Part shown: positions 23,729 to 33,040 of the stretch, piece after piece | Layout: each line of letters starts with the position of its first letter | Position numbering within the stretch: the stretch's first letter is position 1 | Assembly: GCA_000727475.1 (NCBI GenBank) | Contig: KL647288.1 | Coordinates: 3,281,604 to 3,345,603, forward strand | Reading direction: 5' to 3' | DNA from: Sarcocystis neurona | Lineage: Eukaryota > Apicomplexa > Conoidasida > Eucoccidiorida > Sarcocystidae | Length of the DNA stretch: 64,000 bases | Notes under the pieces: model-generated | What the model was told of the DNA's origin: nothing | Database searches by the model: none | What the model saw: only the letters and a program-made list of their open reading frames with translations | Program-made: the position numbers and the translations under genes

Positions 23729-24875
23729 GTGATCTTTGGCGCCAGTCTTCGTCAGCTGCTCCTGCGGCTCTCGTCTTCTTCGGGTGATGCTGCTGACCCT
23801 GCTGCAGTGCTACTCTACTTCTCAGCCGTAACTCGCCAGCACGCCGGACGTACACGCACGTGGGCTACGTGTTGCCCTTGCTACTGCAGAAAGAAATGTG
23901 CTGCGCATAGGCTGTGCATTTCTGTGGAGCACTTTTTCCCTCAGCTGCTTGTTTGATTAATTCGTATCCTCTCGCGTTACCTGGTACTGTTGCTACCGCT
24001 TCCATCACAGCTGGAATGCTACGGTCGCTCCTGCTGTTCCTACCGTTGGATCTGCTCCTGCTATCGCTGCCGCTGCTGCAGTCGCTACTGCTGCTTCTGC
24101 GACTGCAGCTGCTGCTGCCTCTGCCGCCGTTGCTGCTGCGGGATCCGCCATTTGCCGTATTGGCCTCGCTGTTACGGTTACTGCTGCTGCGGCCTTGGCT
24201 GCTCCTGCTCTTGTTGATCCTGCTGCCGCCGGTGCTGCTCTAGGTGTTGCTGCCGGTACTGCCGCTGCTGCACTGCCGCGCCGCCGCAAACTGGCTATTT
24301 ACCCTCTTCTTCCACACGAATGTGGAATTCTTGACATCTACATGTAGCACGCATTTCACGTACGTTGGCGTTGCAATATATGGGCACATGTGAGCTAGGT
24401 ATGCGTACACTTTCTCATGCATACGTGTAGTGCAACTCTGAAGATATTGCTGGACACAATTGTAAGTGAGAGTGCATATGTGGCGGTGTGCCTACATGAG
24501 AAACGATCCCTACAAATTCGTGCCTTTCGAATTCCACCAAGGAAGCACAGGGACAAAATTTTCGTCGCTCCCTCACTCGTATGTACAAGGCGTATCCTGA
24601 CGAGCAAATCTGTACAAATGTACGTAGGGACATAAGCGTACGCAGGCGCATATAGATACGGTGTTGTGCGGTGCTCAGTTATCTACATGTTTGTGTGTTT
24701 ATACACATATATATATATGTGTACGTGTATAGTACGTGCAACCACATGACGCGTATATATATATATATATGTGTTCTCGTGAATCTTTCTATACGCCTGT
24801 TTCTCTACATGTACACTTCTCTATGTATGCGTCTTACGTACGCCTGTAGTGACCTACGTTCTACGTATGTTGCAG

Positions 24876-25450
24876 GTCTGTCGAATTCACTCGTTGGTCT
24901 GGCAGCGTCTCTGGGGCAGGTTTCTTCCATTCCTTCTGCAGAGCTGCTGCAGTCCACGAACAACAACGACAGCAGCAAGAGCAGCGGAGGCGAGAAGACG
25001 AGTCTGGCGCTCCACAGCAGCGAGAGACACTGCAGTCCAAGCGGCAGCAGGGGCAGCGAAGGAGGATCTGCAATGCAACGCATAAGCGGCAGATCTCTGT
25101 GCGTCAGTCTGTTCGGGAAGGTCGAAGCGACGGTACTGAAGCAGCTTGCGCGCTTCGAGCCGCAGGACTTAGCGAACGTGGCCGCAGCAGCAGCGACGCT
25201 GCGCTGTGGCACAGAAAAGCTTCACGCAGCAGTGCAGCAGCTACTGATAGACCAGTGGGCAGACGAACTGACGACGGATCAGCTCGTCAAGGCGCTGCAT
25301 GCGTACGCCACGCTCCGAGGCAGCAGCAGACTCTTCAGTGCGCTGCAGGTCTTGCTGCTGCAGCGCGTCGAGTCCCTCACGGTCCATGGCCTCTGCGACG
25401 TCATTTGGAGCTACACCGTCATGCGCTTCTTGGACCAGCAATTTCTGGAG
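24876..25450 (+). CDS. Helical-repeat exon with best HPR units
   Basis: An acceptor (ATGTTGCAG) and a GTAACA donor bound 575 bases, phase 1 in and phase 0 out. After a Ser/Asn-rich linker the exon reads VEATVLKQLARFEPQDLANV, AAAAATLRCGTEKLHAAVQQ, LTTDQLVKALHAYATLRGSS, ALQVLLLQRVESLTVHGLCD and VIWSYTVMRFLDQQFLE. The alternation of x-L-A-x-V-A-x-A and VIWSY/ALHAYATL helices is the clearest HPR (heptatricopeptide-like) array in the window. Such proteins bind fragmented mitochondrial rRNA or other organellar RNA in apicomplexans. Confidence 0.75.
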
Positions 25451-26165
25451 GTAACAAGGGACACAAACGGACGACCGTATTCTTCAAAAGCGTGCCGACG
25501 CGCACATGTATACACTATCGTACTTTACACACATATATAGAGAGAGAAGTATTCCTTCCTGCGCTTCGTGGCCAAAACGCTCTGCATGCGAGGCAACGAA
25601 AAAAGATGTTTCCGTACAAGGAGCCGTCTGTGCTGGGGTGCATACGCTTCGTCCGCCTGTCTGTGTCTCCACACGCGTGAGAAGACAGACTACGCATAAT
25701 ATAGTTGCACAGATGTGTGCTTGCACCTCTAAGTCTCTCGCAGTTCCGTAGTTCCGGGAGAAACGTAAATATGCAAAATTTCTGCGAGCTCTGTTGCCGC
25801 GTCTTCATGCACGGCAGGAGAATTAGGTAAAGTCACGTGCCCCCCTGCGGTGTATGACGAACTACTGTGGAAGATTTCCCCTACGCGATCCTGCTCGGTG
25901 GCTTCCTCTTGCGACTACAGCGTTGCGAATTGAGTGCGTCTTTCACGCGTCCATCTACGTATGTACATATACTCGTGCGTGTAGGTGGAGCCATACACAC
26001 TCACGCATCTCGCTTCGGCTCCTGTACGTAACACACATATATGTATGTACTTCTGCTTACGCCTGCAGACGAGTCGTCACTCGTGTACACGCATTTGTCC
26101 AAGGGCCAATATTGTGTATATGTGTGTGTGTGTATGTGTGTGTGTGTTTCTTCCCTGTTTTGCAG

Positions 26166-26511
26166 ATATGCCTCTCGTTGGTCCCCCTGGATCGCTTGGC
26201 GGAGAATCCACTCTGCGCGCGCCTGTTTCCTGCTGCTGCTGAAATTCTGGCTAGTAAGTGTGACGCTGCTCTGCGCGCGCGTTTCGCAGGCACGCGCATC
26301 AAGACGAACGAGACGACACACAAAGAGGAGACACAGGCCCCCGGCTGGCGCGGGTGTTGCCAGATGCCGCAGCAACTGTTTCGTCGCAGACGCAGGCTGC
26401 CGCTGCACTGGGGCATCAGGAGGAAGAGCAGCAGCAGCTGCAAGTCCTGTGCGAGAGGACGAGCAGTGCGGCGACTGTCGTTTTTCGACGCAAGCGCCGT
26501 AGCTGCTGCTG
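26166..26511 (+). CDS. Two HPR-gene exons (26166-26253, about 26304-26511)
   Basis: The first exon follows TTTTGCAG and encodes ICLSLVPLDRLAENPLCARL then FPAAAEILA. It continues the helix of the previous exon in phase 0 and ends at a GTAAGT donor. The second, after a 50-base intron, encodes ARVLPDAAATVSSQ and a Glu/Gln-rich helix (HQEEEQQQLQVLCERTSS), ending at GTGCTG. The second acceptor (CATCAAG at 26303) is weak; GCAG at 26289 is stronger but breaks phase. So this boundary is uncertain while the reading frames are good. Confidence 0.55.
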
Positions 26512-26564
26512 GTGCTGCGTGGTTGCTGTCGTTTCTCGGCTGCTGCTTCTTCTTTCTGCCCCAG

Positions 26565-26849
26565 TATTGTAGCGGCTGCTCATCTCGGATCATTTCGGCA
26601 GCAGCAGCAGCTCCTTTCACCAACTGCTGCTGCGTCCTTCGAGGACCTCCCCAGGTGTCAGCCCCCAGCTGCTGCAGTGCCTGCGTCCCCGAGTCTCCTA
26701 TTTTCAGCTACAGCGCATTCTTCTGTAGACACCCTCACACATCAGAAGGACAGGATTTCTGCTGCCTGCCTGCGCTCGTACCGGCTTCAACCTTTTGCAG
26801 AAAAGCGTTACAACCTTTGCAACATGCGTGTGCAGGTAGCACTTCGCCG
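26565..26849 (+). CDS. HPR-gene exon
   Basis: A pyrimidine-rich acceptor (TTCTTTCTGCCCCAG) and a GTTAGT donor bound 285 bases, phase 2 to phase 2. It encodes AAAHLGSFRQQQQLLSPTAA, an Ala/Pro linker and a basic helical end (RISAACLRSYRLQPFAEKRY, NLCNMRVQVALRR). Confidence 0.6.
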
Positions 26850-27004
26850 GTTAGTAGGAAGGTGTGCCTTATACGTATAATAGACAAGTCGTGTGTGTGC
26901 CGACTAGCAACTACACATCGAGAAGTGCGCCTCAGTCGGCGGATCTCCTCCAGTGTAAATGTTACACTTTGCTAAGCAGATGTTCGCTTATTCATTTATT
27001 TCAG

Positions 27005-27148
27005 ACCTGTGAGCGGCTGTGCGTTGTACCTGCCCAAGCTCCTGTCGTTATTTCTACAGCGGCTCTCTGATGAACATGCGTCTGCGGCTCGCTTTGATAC
27101 AAAACGCTTTCGTGATTCTTCTACCCCGGCACTGTGCGTCAAAGACTG
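27005..27148 (+). CDS. HPR-gene exon
   Basis: A TTCATTTATTTCAG acceptor and a GTGAAA donor give 144 bases, phase 2 to phase 2. It encodes CALYLPKLLSLFLQRLSDEH then ASAARFDTKRFRDSSTPALC. The first part is a typical repeat helix. Adjacent exons fit in phase on both sides. Confidence 0.6.
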
Positions 27149-27402
27149 GTGAAAATCCAAAGCCCTCTGCCTTGTCCAGTGTTTTCCTCCACACAGCGCG
27201 CAGTCTTTGCTTCTGTTGCGAATCCGTTTGCGGTTCTTGCGGGCACAAGTATCTATATATGTATATGCAGATTGTTTCTGCCGCTTCCCAGTGGCTGCTA
27301 AGGAAAGGCACAGTCTGTTGTACAGGCAGACGTCCTTAGAACCGGGATTGGAAGGAGATGACATGCGACACTTCTGCAAGTTACCCTACAAGAAATAAAT
27401 AG

Positions 27403-27846
27403 TTTGCCCTCATTGATGAATGTACGTCTTGTGGAGGACCCGCCTGTGCCCTGGCGGCAACAACTGTGGCAGGTGTTTCTGTCTTCGGTGCCGCGGCCCC
27501 GCCTTGCCGTTTCTCACGCTGTGATGAGGGGGTGCTGGGAACACGCGCAACAAGCTGTTCCCGGCGCTTTCGGCTGCAGTTCCTCTCACTGCTGTTGGTC
27601 GCCTGCCTGTGCAGTTGCTGCAATTTCGCCCGCTGCTGCCACTCCTGCTGCTGCTGCCGGTGCAGCACCAGCTGGGCCCGGTGGTGCTGCCGCCTTGATG
27701 TGTGTTTCTTGTGTTCGACTGGTGGGTAAATACTGCGCATCCCCAGCTCTGCTCTTGACGTGCTTCGTGCCTCTGACGATGTTGTACTACAGCTGTTCCT
27801 CTGTTGGACCGGAGCCGTCTGAGGCGCATGCAGGCCTACACAAAAG
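27403..27846 (+). CDS. HPR-gene exon, Ala/Pro-rich centre
   Basis: The frame after AAATAAATAG reads LPSLMNVRLVEDPPVPWRQQ, LWQVFLSSVPRPRLAVSHAV and MRGCWEHAQQAVPG, then an Ala/Pro/Gly-rich tract, and ends at AAAAG|GTGAGA. It joins the next exon in phase 2. The acceptor has a poor pyrimidine tract, so the 5' boundary is the weaker one. Confidence 0.55.
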
Positions 27847-28197
27847 GTGAGAATATCGAGCTGATCGTCCTTCTGAATACTCTTCGCCTTCGCTGATGAG
27901 AGCGTCGGGAGACCTTACGCGTCCGCTGCCGTGAGGCGGCTGCTGCTCATTTTGTTTTTGACGTGAGTGTGTTTTCCTCTCGTGCTGCTGCTGCTGCTGT
28001 TGAGTTCGCTTTCTTAGCCAGGATGCTGTCCCCCCCCCACGTGCTGCTGCTGCTGTTGACACCCATGCTTCCTAGTGTTGATGCAGCTGTCGCTCCAGTC
28101 TGAGGTCACCCCCAGCTGGAGCTACTGCCCCGCTCCAACGTCTTGTCGCGTTGGCTTGTAGACAATGCATCTGGTTGTTAGCCATTACGTAAAGCAG

Positions 28198-29250
28198 GCA
28201 ATCTACTCTTGTGGACCCCACATATATGAAGGCGGAAATAGAACTCCAGTTTAGGCGAATCTCTTTTTTGCCTCCCCGTCGCTTTGATGTGTCGTCGTTG
28301 CCGTGGCTTCTCGTCTGCCTCCTGCTCACGACGTTCATTTTCCGGTCTGCTGGTGCTGCTTGCATTCTGGCGCGTCTGCATCATCCTCCGGATGACGGTG
28401 CTGCTGATTTGTGTGTGGCTGCTGCTGCTGCTGTGCTGCACCTGCTGCTGTGCTGCACCTGCTGCTGCACCCACGCGTTTGCAGGGGTGCATTTCCTGCA
28501 TTTCCTCTCGATTCTGCCTTGTTTCTACTGCCCCTGCGACGCTGGTCGTGCTGCTGCGGCCCTGATTGACCAGGCTCTGTCGCTGCTGCTGCTACTGCGC
28601 ACTGGACCCTCGCGCCTGAAGATTTGTTTGCTGAGTTTAATGCGCTGCTTCGTACAGAAATCATCCTCGCTGCTTTCGTTGGCAATTAGACCTGTGCAGC
28701 TGCTGCGAAAACCTGCGTCCGGATCGGCTCCTTTCTGCTGCGGTGGTGAGTGCGGAAGCAGCCTCTGCGGCGGCCGCAACCGTTGCAGCAGGTACGGGAG
28801 CTGCTGCCGACGAAATTGACTGTGTCGCATTAGTGTGTGCTTCGTGTGACTTTCTTGGTGCTGCAGAAGCCTTCTGGCAACTGCAGTTGCGAGAATTCCC
28901 AGGGCGCTTTGCGGCCTCCGTCGCTGCCGGTACGTCTGGAGAACTGCTGTTGGTCATCCGCCACCGCCTCATGTAATTGTGACGCTGCTGCTGATAACGT
29001 GGTCGTCGCTGCATACGGCGCTGTTGCTAACCCTGCGAGCTGCTATTCTAGCTGCTGCTGCTTCTGCTTTCGGTGCGGAGGGTGCTGCTCTATTGTTGAC
29101 TGTGTCGCTGCGGATGTTGCCACTGCTGAACCCTGCCGCTGCTGCTGCTGTTGACGCCTTCGCAGTTGCTGCTGCAGAATTAGCACCTCTATACGTAGAA
29201 CATGTAGTAGGGATTGTAGCTGCCGCTGCTGCTGGACACCGCCGCATCGC
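28198..29250 (+). CDS. HPR-gene exon group, three or four exons
   Basis: The first exon starts after AAAGCAG at 28197 and reads STLVDPTYMKAEIELQFRRI then SFLPPRRFDVSSLPWLL. Helices in two further frames follow: HWTLAPEDLFAEFNALLRTE (about 28574-28650) and CENLRPDRLLSAAV leading to VCASCDFLGAAEAFWQLQLR (about 28690-28972). A last piece reads LRMLPLLNPAAAAAVDAF then LAPLYVEHVVGIVAAAAAGH and ends at a GTATTC donor at 29251. The frame changes require two or three short introns of about 40-60 bases whose exact sites I could not settle. APEDL and RPDRLL openings before helices are typical HPR-like units. Confidence 0.5.
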
Positions 29251-29458
29251 GTATTCTTTCTCTCTCCCACTTTAGACCAAACACACAGCAAACACACGTC
29301 GGTGCGGCATCGGAACCTCCTTTGGTAGACTGCAGCCCAGAAGCACGACGGTGGCTGACGGTCGCCAGACGGGGTGAGTGTGGTGAGTAGCGGAAAGCGT
29401 AGCAGCGCCGGAAGCCGCACAAAAAACGACGGTCGTAGGAGGAACAGGGAGTGCACAG

Positions 29459-30101
29459 AAGGATCAGTCAGTTTCACGAGCTGCAGGAGCTCCTACAGCA
29501 AGACAGCAGCAAAAACGCTGGTGGGACAAAGGAAGAGCTGCTTATAAGCGCCTTCGACTGCTGTACTTTTCTGCCGCAGCGGCTGCTTCTATGGAACTTC
29601 AGTTCTCTCGTGCTTCAGAGCCTGAAGGCGACCATACAGCAGCTATTGGGGCAGCCGAAACAGCCACCGAGGCGACAGCAGCAGCAGAAGCTGCAGCGAC
29701 AACAACGACTGCAGCGGCGTCGACGGCCCTGCCAGGTGAAGCAGGGGGAAACAGATTCAAGCGTCTGGTGGAAGTTGCGGTGCAGCAGCTAAAAGACTTC
29801 GAAGGCTTCCTCGTCGACGTCTGGCTGCAAATGGAAGCAGTCTCCTCTGGCAGGCCGAGCTCCAGTAAAAACGACAGTAACAGTACAAACAGCAACGATC
29901 GCCTGACCCTGAGTAGTAGCAGCACCAGTAGCTACCCTGCCGGCAGCAACGGCAGTCCCGACGGCACTGCCAACGGCGACGTCGTCTGCGGCAGGAGCGC
30001 CGTCATTGCTATCCTGCTGCACACGCATTTGTCTGTTCACTACGAGTCGGGAAAGCCCCTCGGCCCGGCTATTCTACGGGATCGCTATCTGCGACGCCGG
30101 G
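29459..30101 (+). CDS. HPR-gene exons leading into a RAP domain
   Basis: After GTGCACAG the frame reads RISQFHELQELLQQDSSKNA then LLISAFDCCTFLPQRLLLWN, in phase with the donor at 29251. It then shifts to a second frame reading FKRLVEVAVQQLKDFEGFLV, DVWLQMEAV, a Ser/Asn/Gly linker and VIAILLHTHLSVHYESGKPL then GPAILRDRYLRRRG, ending at a GTTAGT donor at 30102. The last segment has the layout of the first half of a RAP domain: a hydrophobic strand, a His/Gly-type loop, then a basic helix ending R-R-x-G. The usual V(D/H)GP motif is not recognisable (LLHTH), so the assignment rests on layout and on the following exons. Confidence 0.5.
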
Positions 30102-30510
30102 GTTAGTCGGGCCTCCGAGTCACCACTAGAAAGCTACGCCTACTCCGCACAAAATATATATATATATATATATATATATGTGTCCACACTTGCATGAGCT
30201 GAGGGATTCTACAATCTGACGTTTATACGTGTGTGCCTTCGCACACAGAAATACGGACGTGGTCGCAGATGCGCACGGTAAGAACACACACGCTTGTTGC
30301 ACGTGTTTCCTCCACCCCTTCGCCACCGCCCGAGCATTTTGCGGCCTCCCCAGTGCAGCAAGTGACAGTTGACGCAGAGGTGCGTAAGCGTGTGTAATCA
30401 GAGGAGCAAACGTTCGACCGGATATATATATACACACACGGTGTACAGGATGTACGGACAAATCTCTGTTGTACTTGACCATGACCATTGTGTGTGGGGA
30501 CCGCACGTAC

Positions 30511-30748
30511 GTGGATACGAATATATATGTGAAGTATAAATATGGTCACATATATATATATATATATGTGTATCTTTGCACGTTTACATACACCTATATG
30601 TATAAAGACGTCAGAAGGTAAATGTGTACACCGGCGTAGAACTGTGGATACGAATATGTAGGTGAAGCATTTATATGCACCTTTACATACATATATATGT
30701 ATACGTGTGTAGACGTCAGGAGCTAAATGTGTATACCAGCGTAGAACC
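30511..30748. repeat. Tandem duplication of 105-133 bases in an intron
   Basis: Copy one (30511-30643) and copy two (30644-30748) both begin GTGGATACGAATAT and end with GACGTCAG, then AAATGTGTA and GCGTAGAAC. They differ by an internal TA-repeat length change and substitutions. A (TA)n run at 30153-30179 lies upstream in the same intron. Confidence 0.75.
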
Positions 30749-31360
30749 GTCGTTGTTGGACGAGCCCGTCCACCTAGGGTCCGCAACTGAAAATTTCTTC
30801 TTGTTGGTGCCACAGTCGGGACAGGCCCCGCCCGTGTAAAGAAGTGTGTGCCACTTTTTTTCGTGCAGGCGTGTATCCACTTTACGGATCCGCCCCCGCC
30901 TGCCATGGTGTGTCGGGCGCCACAAGCGTACGTACGTCTGTGCAGGTATTTATAAATGCATACACACGTACGCCTCTGTCTCCGTGTCTCTGCACGTATG
31001 TATATATATATATATATGTATATACATATATGTGTATATGTTTAGACGCGTCTGTTTACATTTGTAGTACTGTTTTAGGTTAAAGTCTTCGTGTAATGCG
31101 CATTCGCAACTGCCTGCCTGTTGTGGCGCCCATACGGAAGCGCCTGTCTCTGTGTATGTACATGTCTTCATGGACAGATACACACATAACATATATATAT
31201 ATATATATGTGTGTATATGTAAGTGTTTGTGAGTCGCCTTGCAAAGACGCAAATGTGCTGCATCTGTCTGCACATTTTTTTTACTGGGTCAGATGAATAT
31301 TCATTAGATATGTATGTGTAGGCGCACAACTTCTTGTTGTGCTTCCCGGTTTACATACAG

Positions 31361-32032
31361 GAGTTTTAACAGTCAATATCCTGTGGGACGCGTGGGCGGT
31401 AAGTCTTCCGGCAGCGCGACCAGCCACCGCGAGAGAGTAGAACAGCAGGAACAGCAGCAGCAGCAGCAGCACAAGGTCACATACCAGGAGCAGGGGCCGC
31501 AGCAGCGCGAGCCGCAGCGTCAGCAGTGGCAACAGCAGCAGCAGCAAATGGGGGACAAACAGCGGCGCTCCGGCAAGCACAAGTAACTGGAAAATAGTGA
31601 CCAGGAATAGCCGGATCAGCAGCAGCCAAAGCTCTTGCTGCCTGAGCACCTCAGCAAAGACTAAAGCAGTAACGACGGCGGCAGGAGTTGCTGCTGGAAG
31701 GAGACAGAAGTAGTTTGTTAAGCAAGCTCAAAGCAACTCGTAGCCAGCGGCTATATACGTATGGAAACACCGAGCTCTTCGTCGTTTTCCTTTCTACACA
31801 CGCGTGTGTATATATGCATGCGCCTCAGTGATATGCGGGTATTTACGTGCTTCTGCCATGTTGCTGCTGTGCAAACATGCTGTTGCAGGCGCTGCCATCT
31901 GCTGAAGCCCGCGCAGCTTTTTTGCAGAGGCGGATTAGCCACGCGCTGACTACGAAAGGGCAGCTCTGGCCACCGCAGAGACAGCGGGGATACGACGCAA
32001 AGGGCGATAGTCAGAGCCGTAGCAATAACTAA
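31361..32032 (+). CDS. C-terminal RAP-domain exons (31361-31398, 31889-32032)
   Basis: A 38-base exon between TTTACATACAG and GTAAGT encodes VLTVNILWDAWA, phase 1 to 0. The final exon follows TGCTGTTGCAG at 31888 and encodes ALPSAEARAAFLQRRISHAL, then a basic Ser/Asn-rich tail and TAA at 32030-32032. Joined to the previous exon this gives RRRG-V-x-x-V-x-I-x-W-x-x-W-x-x-L followed by an R-x-x-F-L-x-x-x-I helix. That is the layout of the C-terminal half of RAP domains (strand, aromatic turn W..L, then R..YL helix). RAP domains occur at the C-terminus of many apicomplexan HPR proteins and are thought to act on organellar RNA. The intron of 1.26 kb before the small exon is long, and an unspliced read-through would end at a TAG at 31435-31437. 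Confidence 0.55.
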
Positions 32033-32299
32033 ACGAGGGCTACAGCAGCAGTAGGAGTTATTCCACTGCGACCTAGCAACACGCGCAGCAACAGTAGCAG
32101 CGACCCCTCCAGGTGCAACACCTGATACAGTAGTGTTTACGCTGACAACGGCGCAGAGGAGTGCACACGCAACCGCCACCCAAGAGCGAAGAAGCCACCG
32201 CACCAGCTGTAGTAGAGGTAAAGGTGACAACTGGCGGAGCAGCACCCACTGCAGCAGCGACAATTGCAGCAGGACTAACTGCAGCAGCACATCAATTAC

Positions 32300-33040
32300 A
32301 AACAGGCTCCTCTTGGCTGTGACGTACGTAGCAGCAGCAGCAACAGTCCAGCGACAGAGACTGCAAGAGGCCAGCTGCGTTACTACCCCGCAAAGTGTTT
32401 TCTCGGTATAACCTCACCCAGGGTGGCAGGAGTATTTCATACACAGCAACGTGACAAGGCACAGTCTTTGCACCAACAGTGATAGCAGCCGAATGTACAG
32501 CTGCAGCCGCCGCTGCGCAGGGTCTGGCCAGCAGCTGTTCTTCTCCCAGCCGACAATAGACAGCGGTGATTCCCCAAGCAGCAGCACTTGCTTTCTTAAC
32601 TAGCAGCAGCAGTAGGATTAGCTCGCGGTAGACAGTACAGAGCCGAGGCCTCAGTGGAGCAGAGCGACGACGAAAGAGTGTTTCGTTTTCGCCGCACAAC
32701 CAAGCACTGTTAGAGTAGCAGCACTAGCTGCGAAGAGATGTGCGCTCTGCGAGGACTTCTCGGCAAGAGCACTTTGCAGCATCTGCCTCTGTTTTTCAGC
32801 GTGCCCCGCTGCTAATTTCACTTGTAACACATGCAGCTTTTCAAAATAATGGTACTCGTCCAGATGCTGCCACTGCGCCGACTTCTGAGTCTCGCCTTTT
32901 AGTCTTCCTCCGAAACCTGAGTCTTTTAGTCTTGTTCTTCGCGACCGTGCTGGTTCACATAAGTGGCGTTGCTGCGATAGCTCCTGCTGCTCCTGACTGC
33001 TCAAGGAAGTGCAATTTCCGCAGTTGTCCCATCTGCACAA
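32300..33040 (-). CDS. Weak minus-strand coding candidates
   Basis: Minus-strand frames read WQHLDEYHYFEKLHVLQVKL, AAGHAEKQRQMLQSALAEKS (about 32930-32800) and LGEEQLLARPCAAAAAAVHS with ILLPPW at a possible GTGAGG donor (about 32600-32420). The charge pattern suggests helices. However, a plus-strand frame from 32740 with a hydrophobic segment (LLVFLRNLSLLVLFFATVLV) competes for the same DNA. No splice phase could be confirmed. Confidence 0.3.

Noticed and set aside
25854..26975. 373-codon plus-strand ORF
   Set aside because: Only 26166-26253 of this frame fits. Upstream is microsatellite sequence with no acceptor, and downstream the protein-like frame changes.
31281..31686. Minus-strand Leu-rich frame (AEVLRQQELWLLLIRLFL, LLVLAGAPLF) with a good acceptor at 31687
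   Set aside because: Its Leu runs come from CAG repeats read on the other strand, and its 3' part overlaps the plus-strand RAP exon at 31361-31398, which fits splice phase and motif better.
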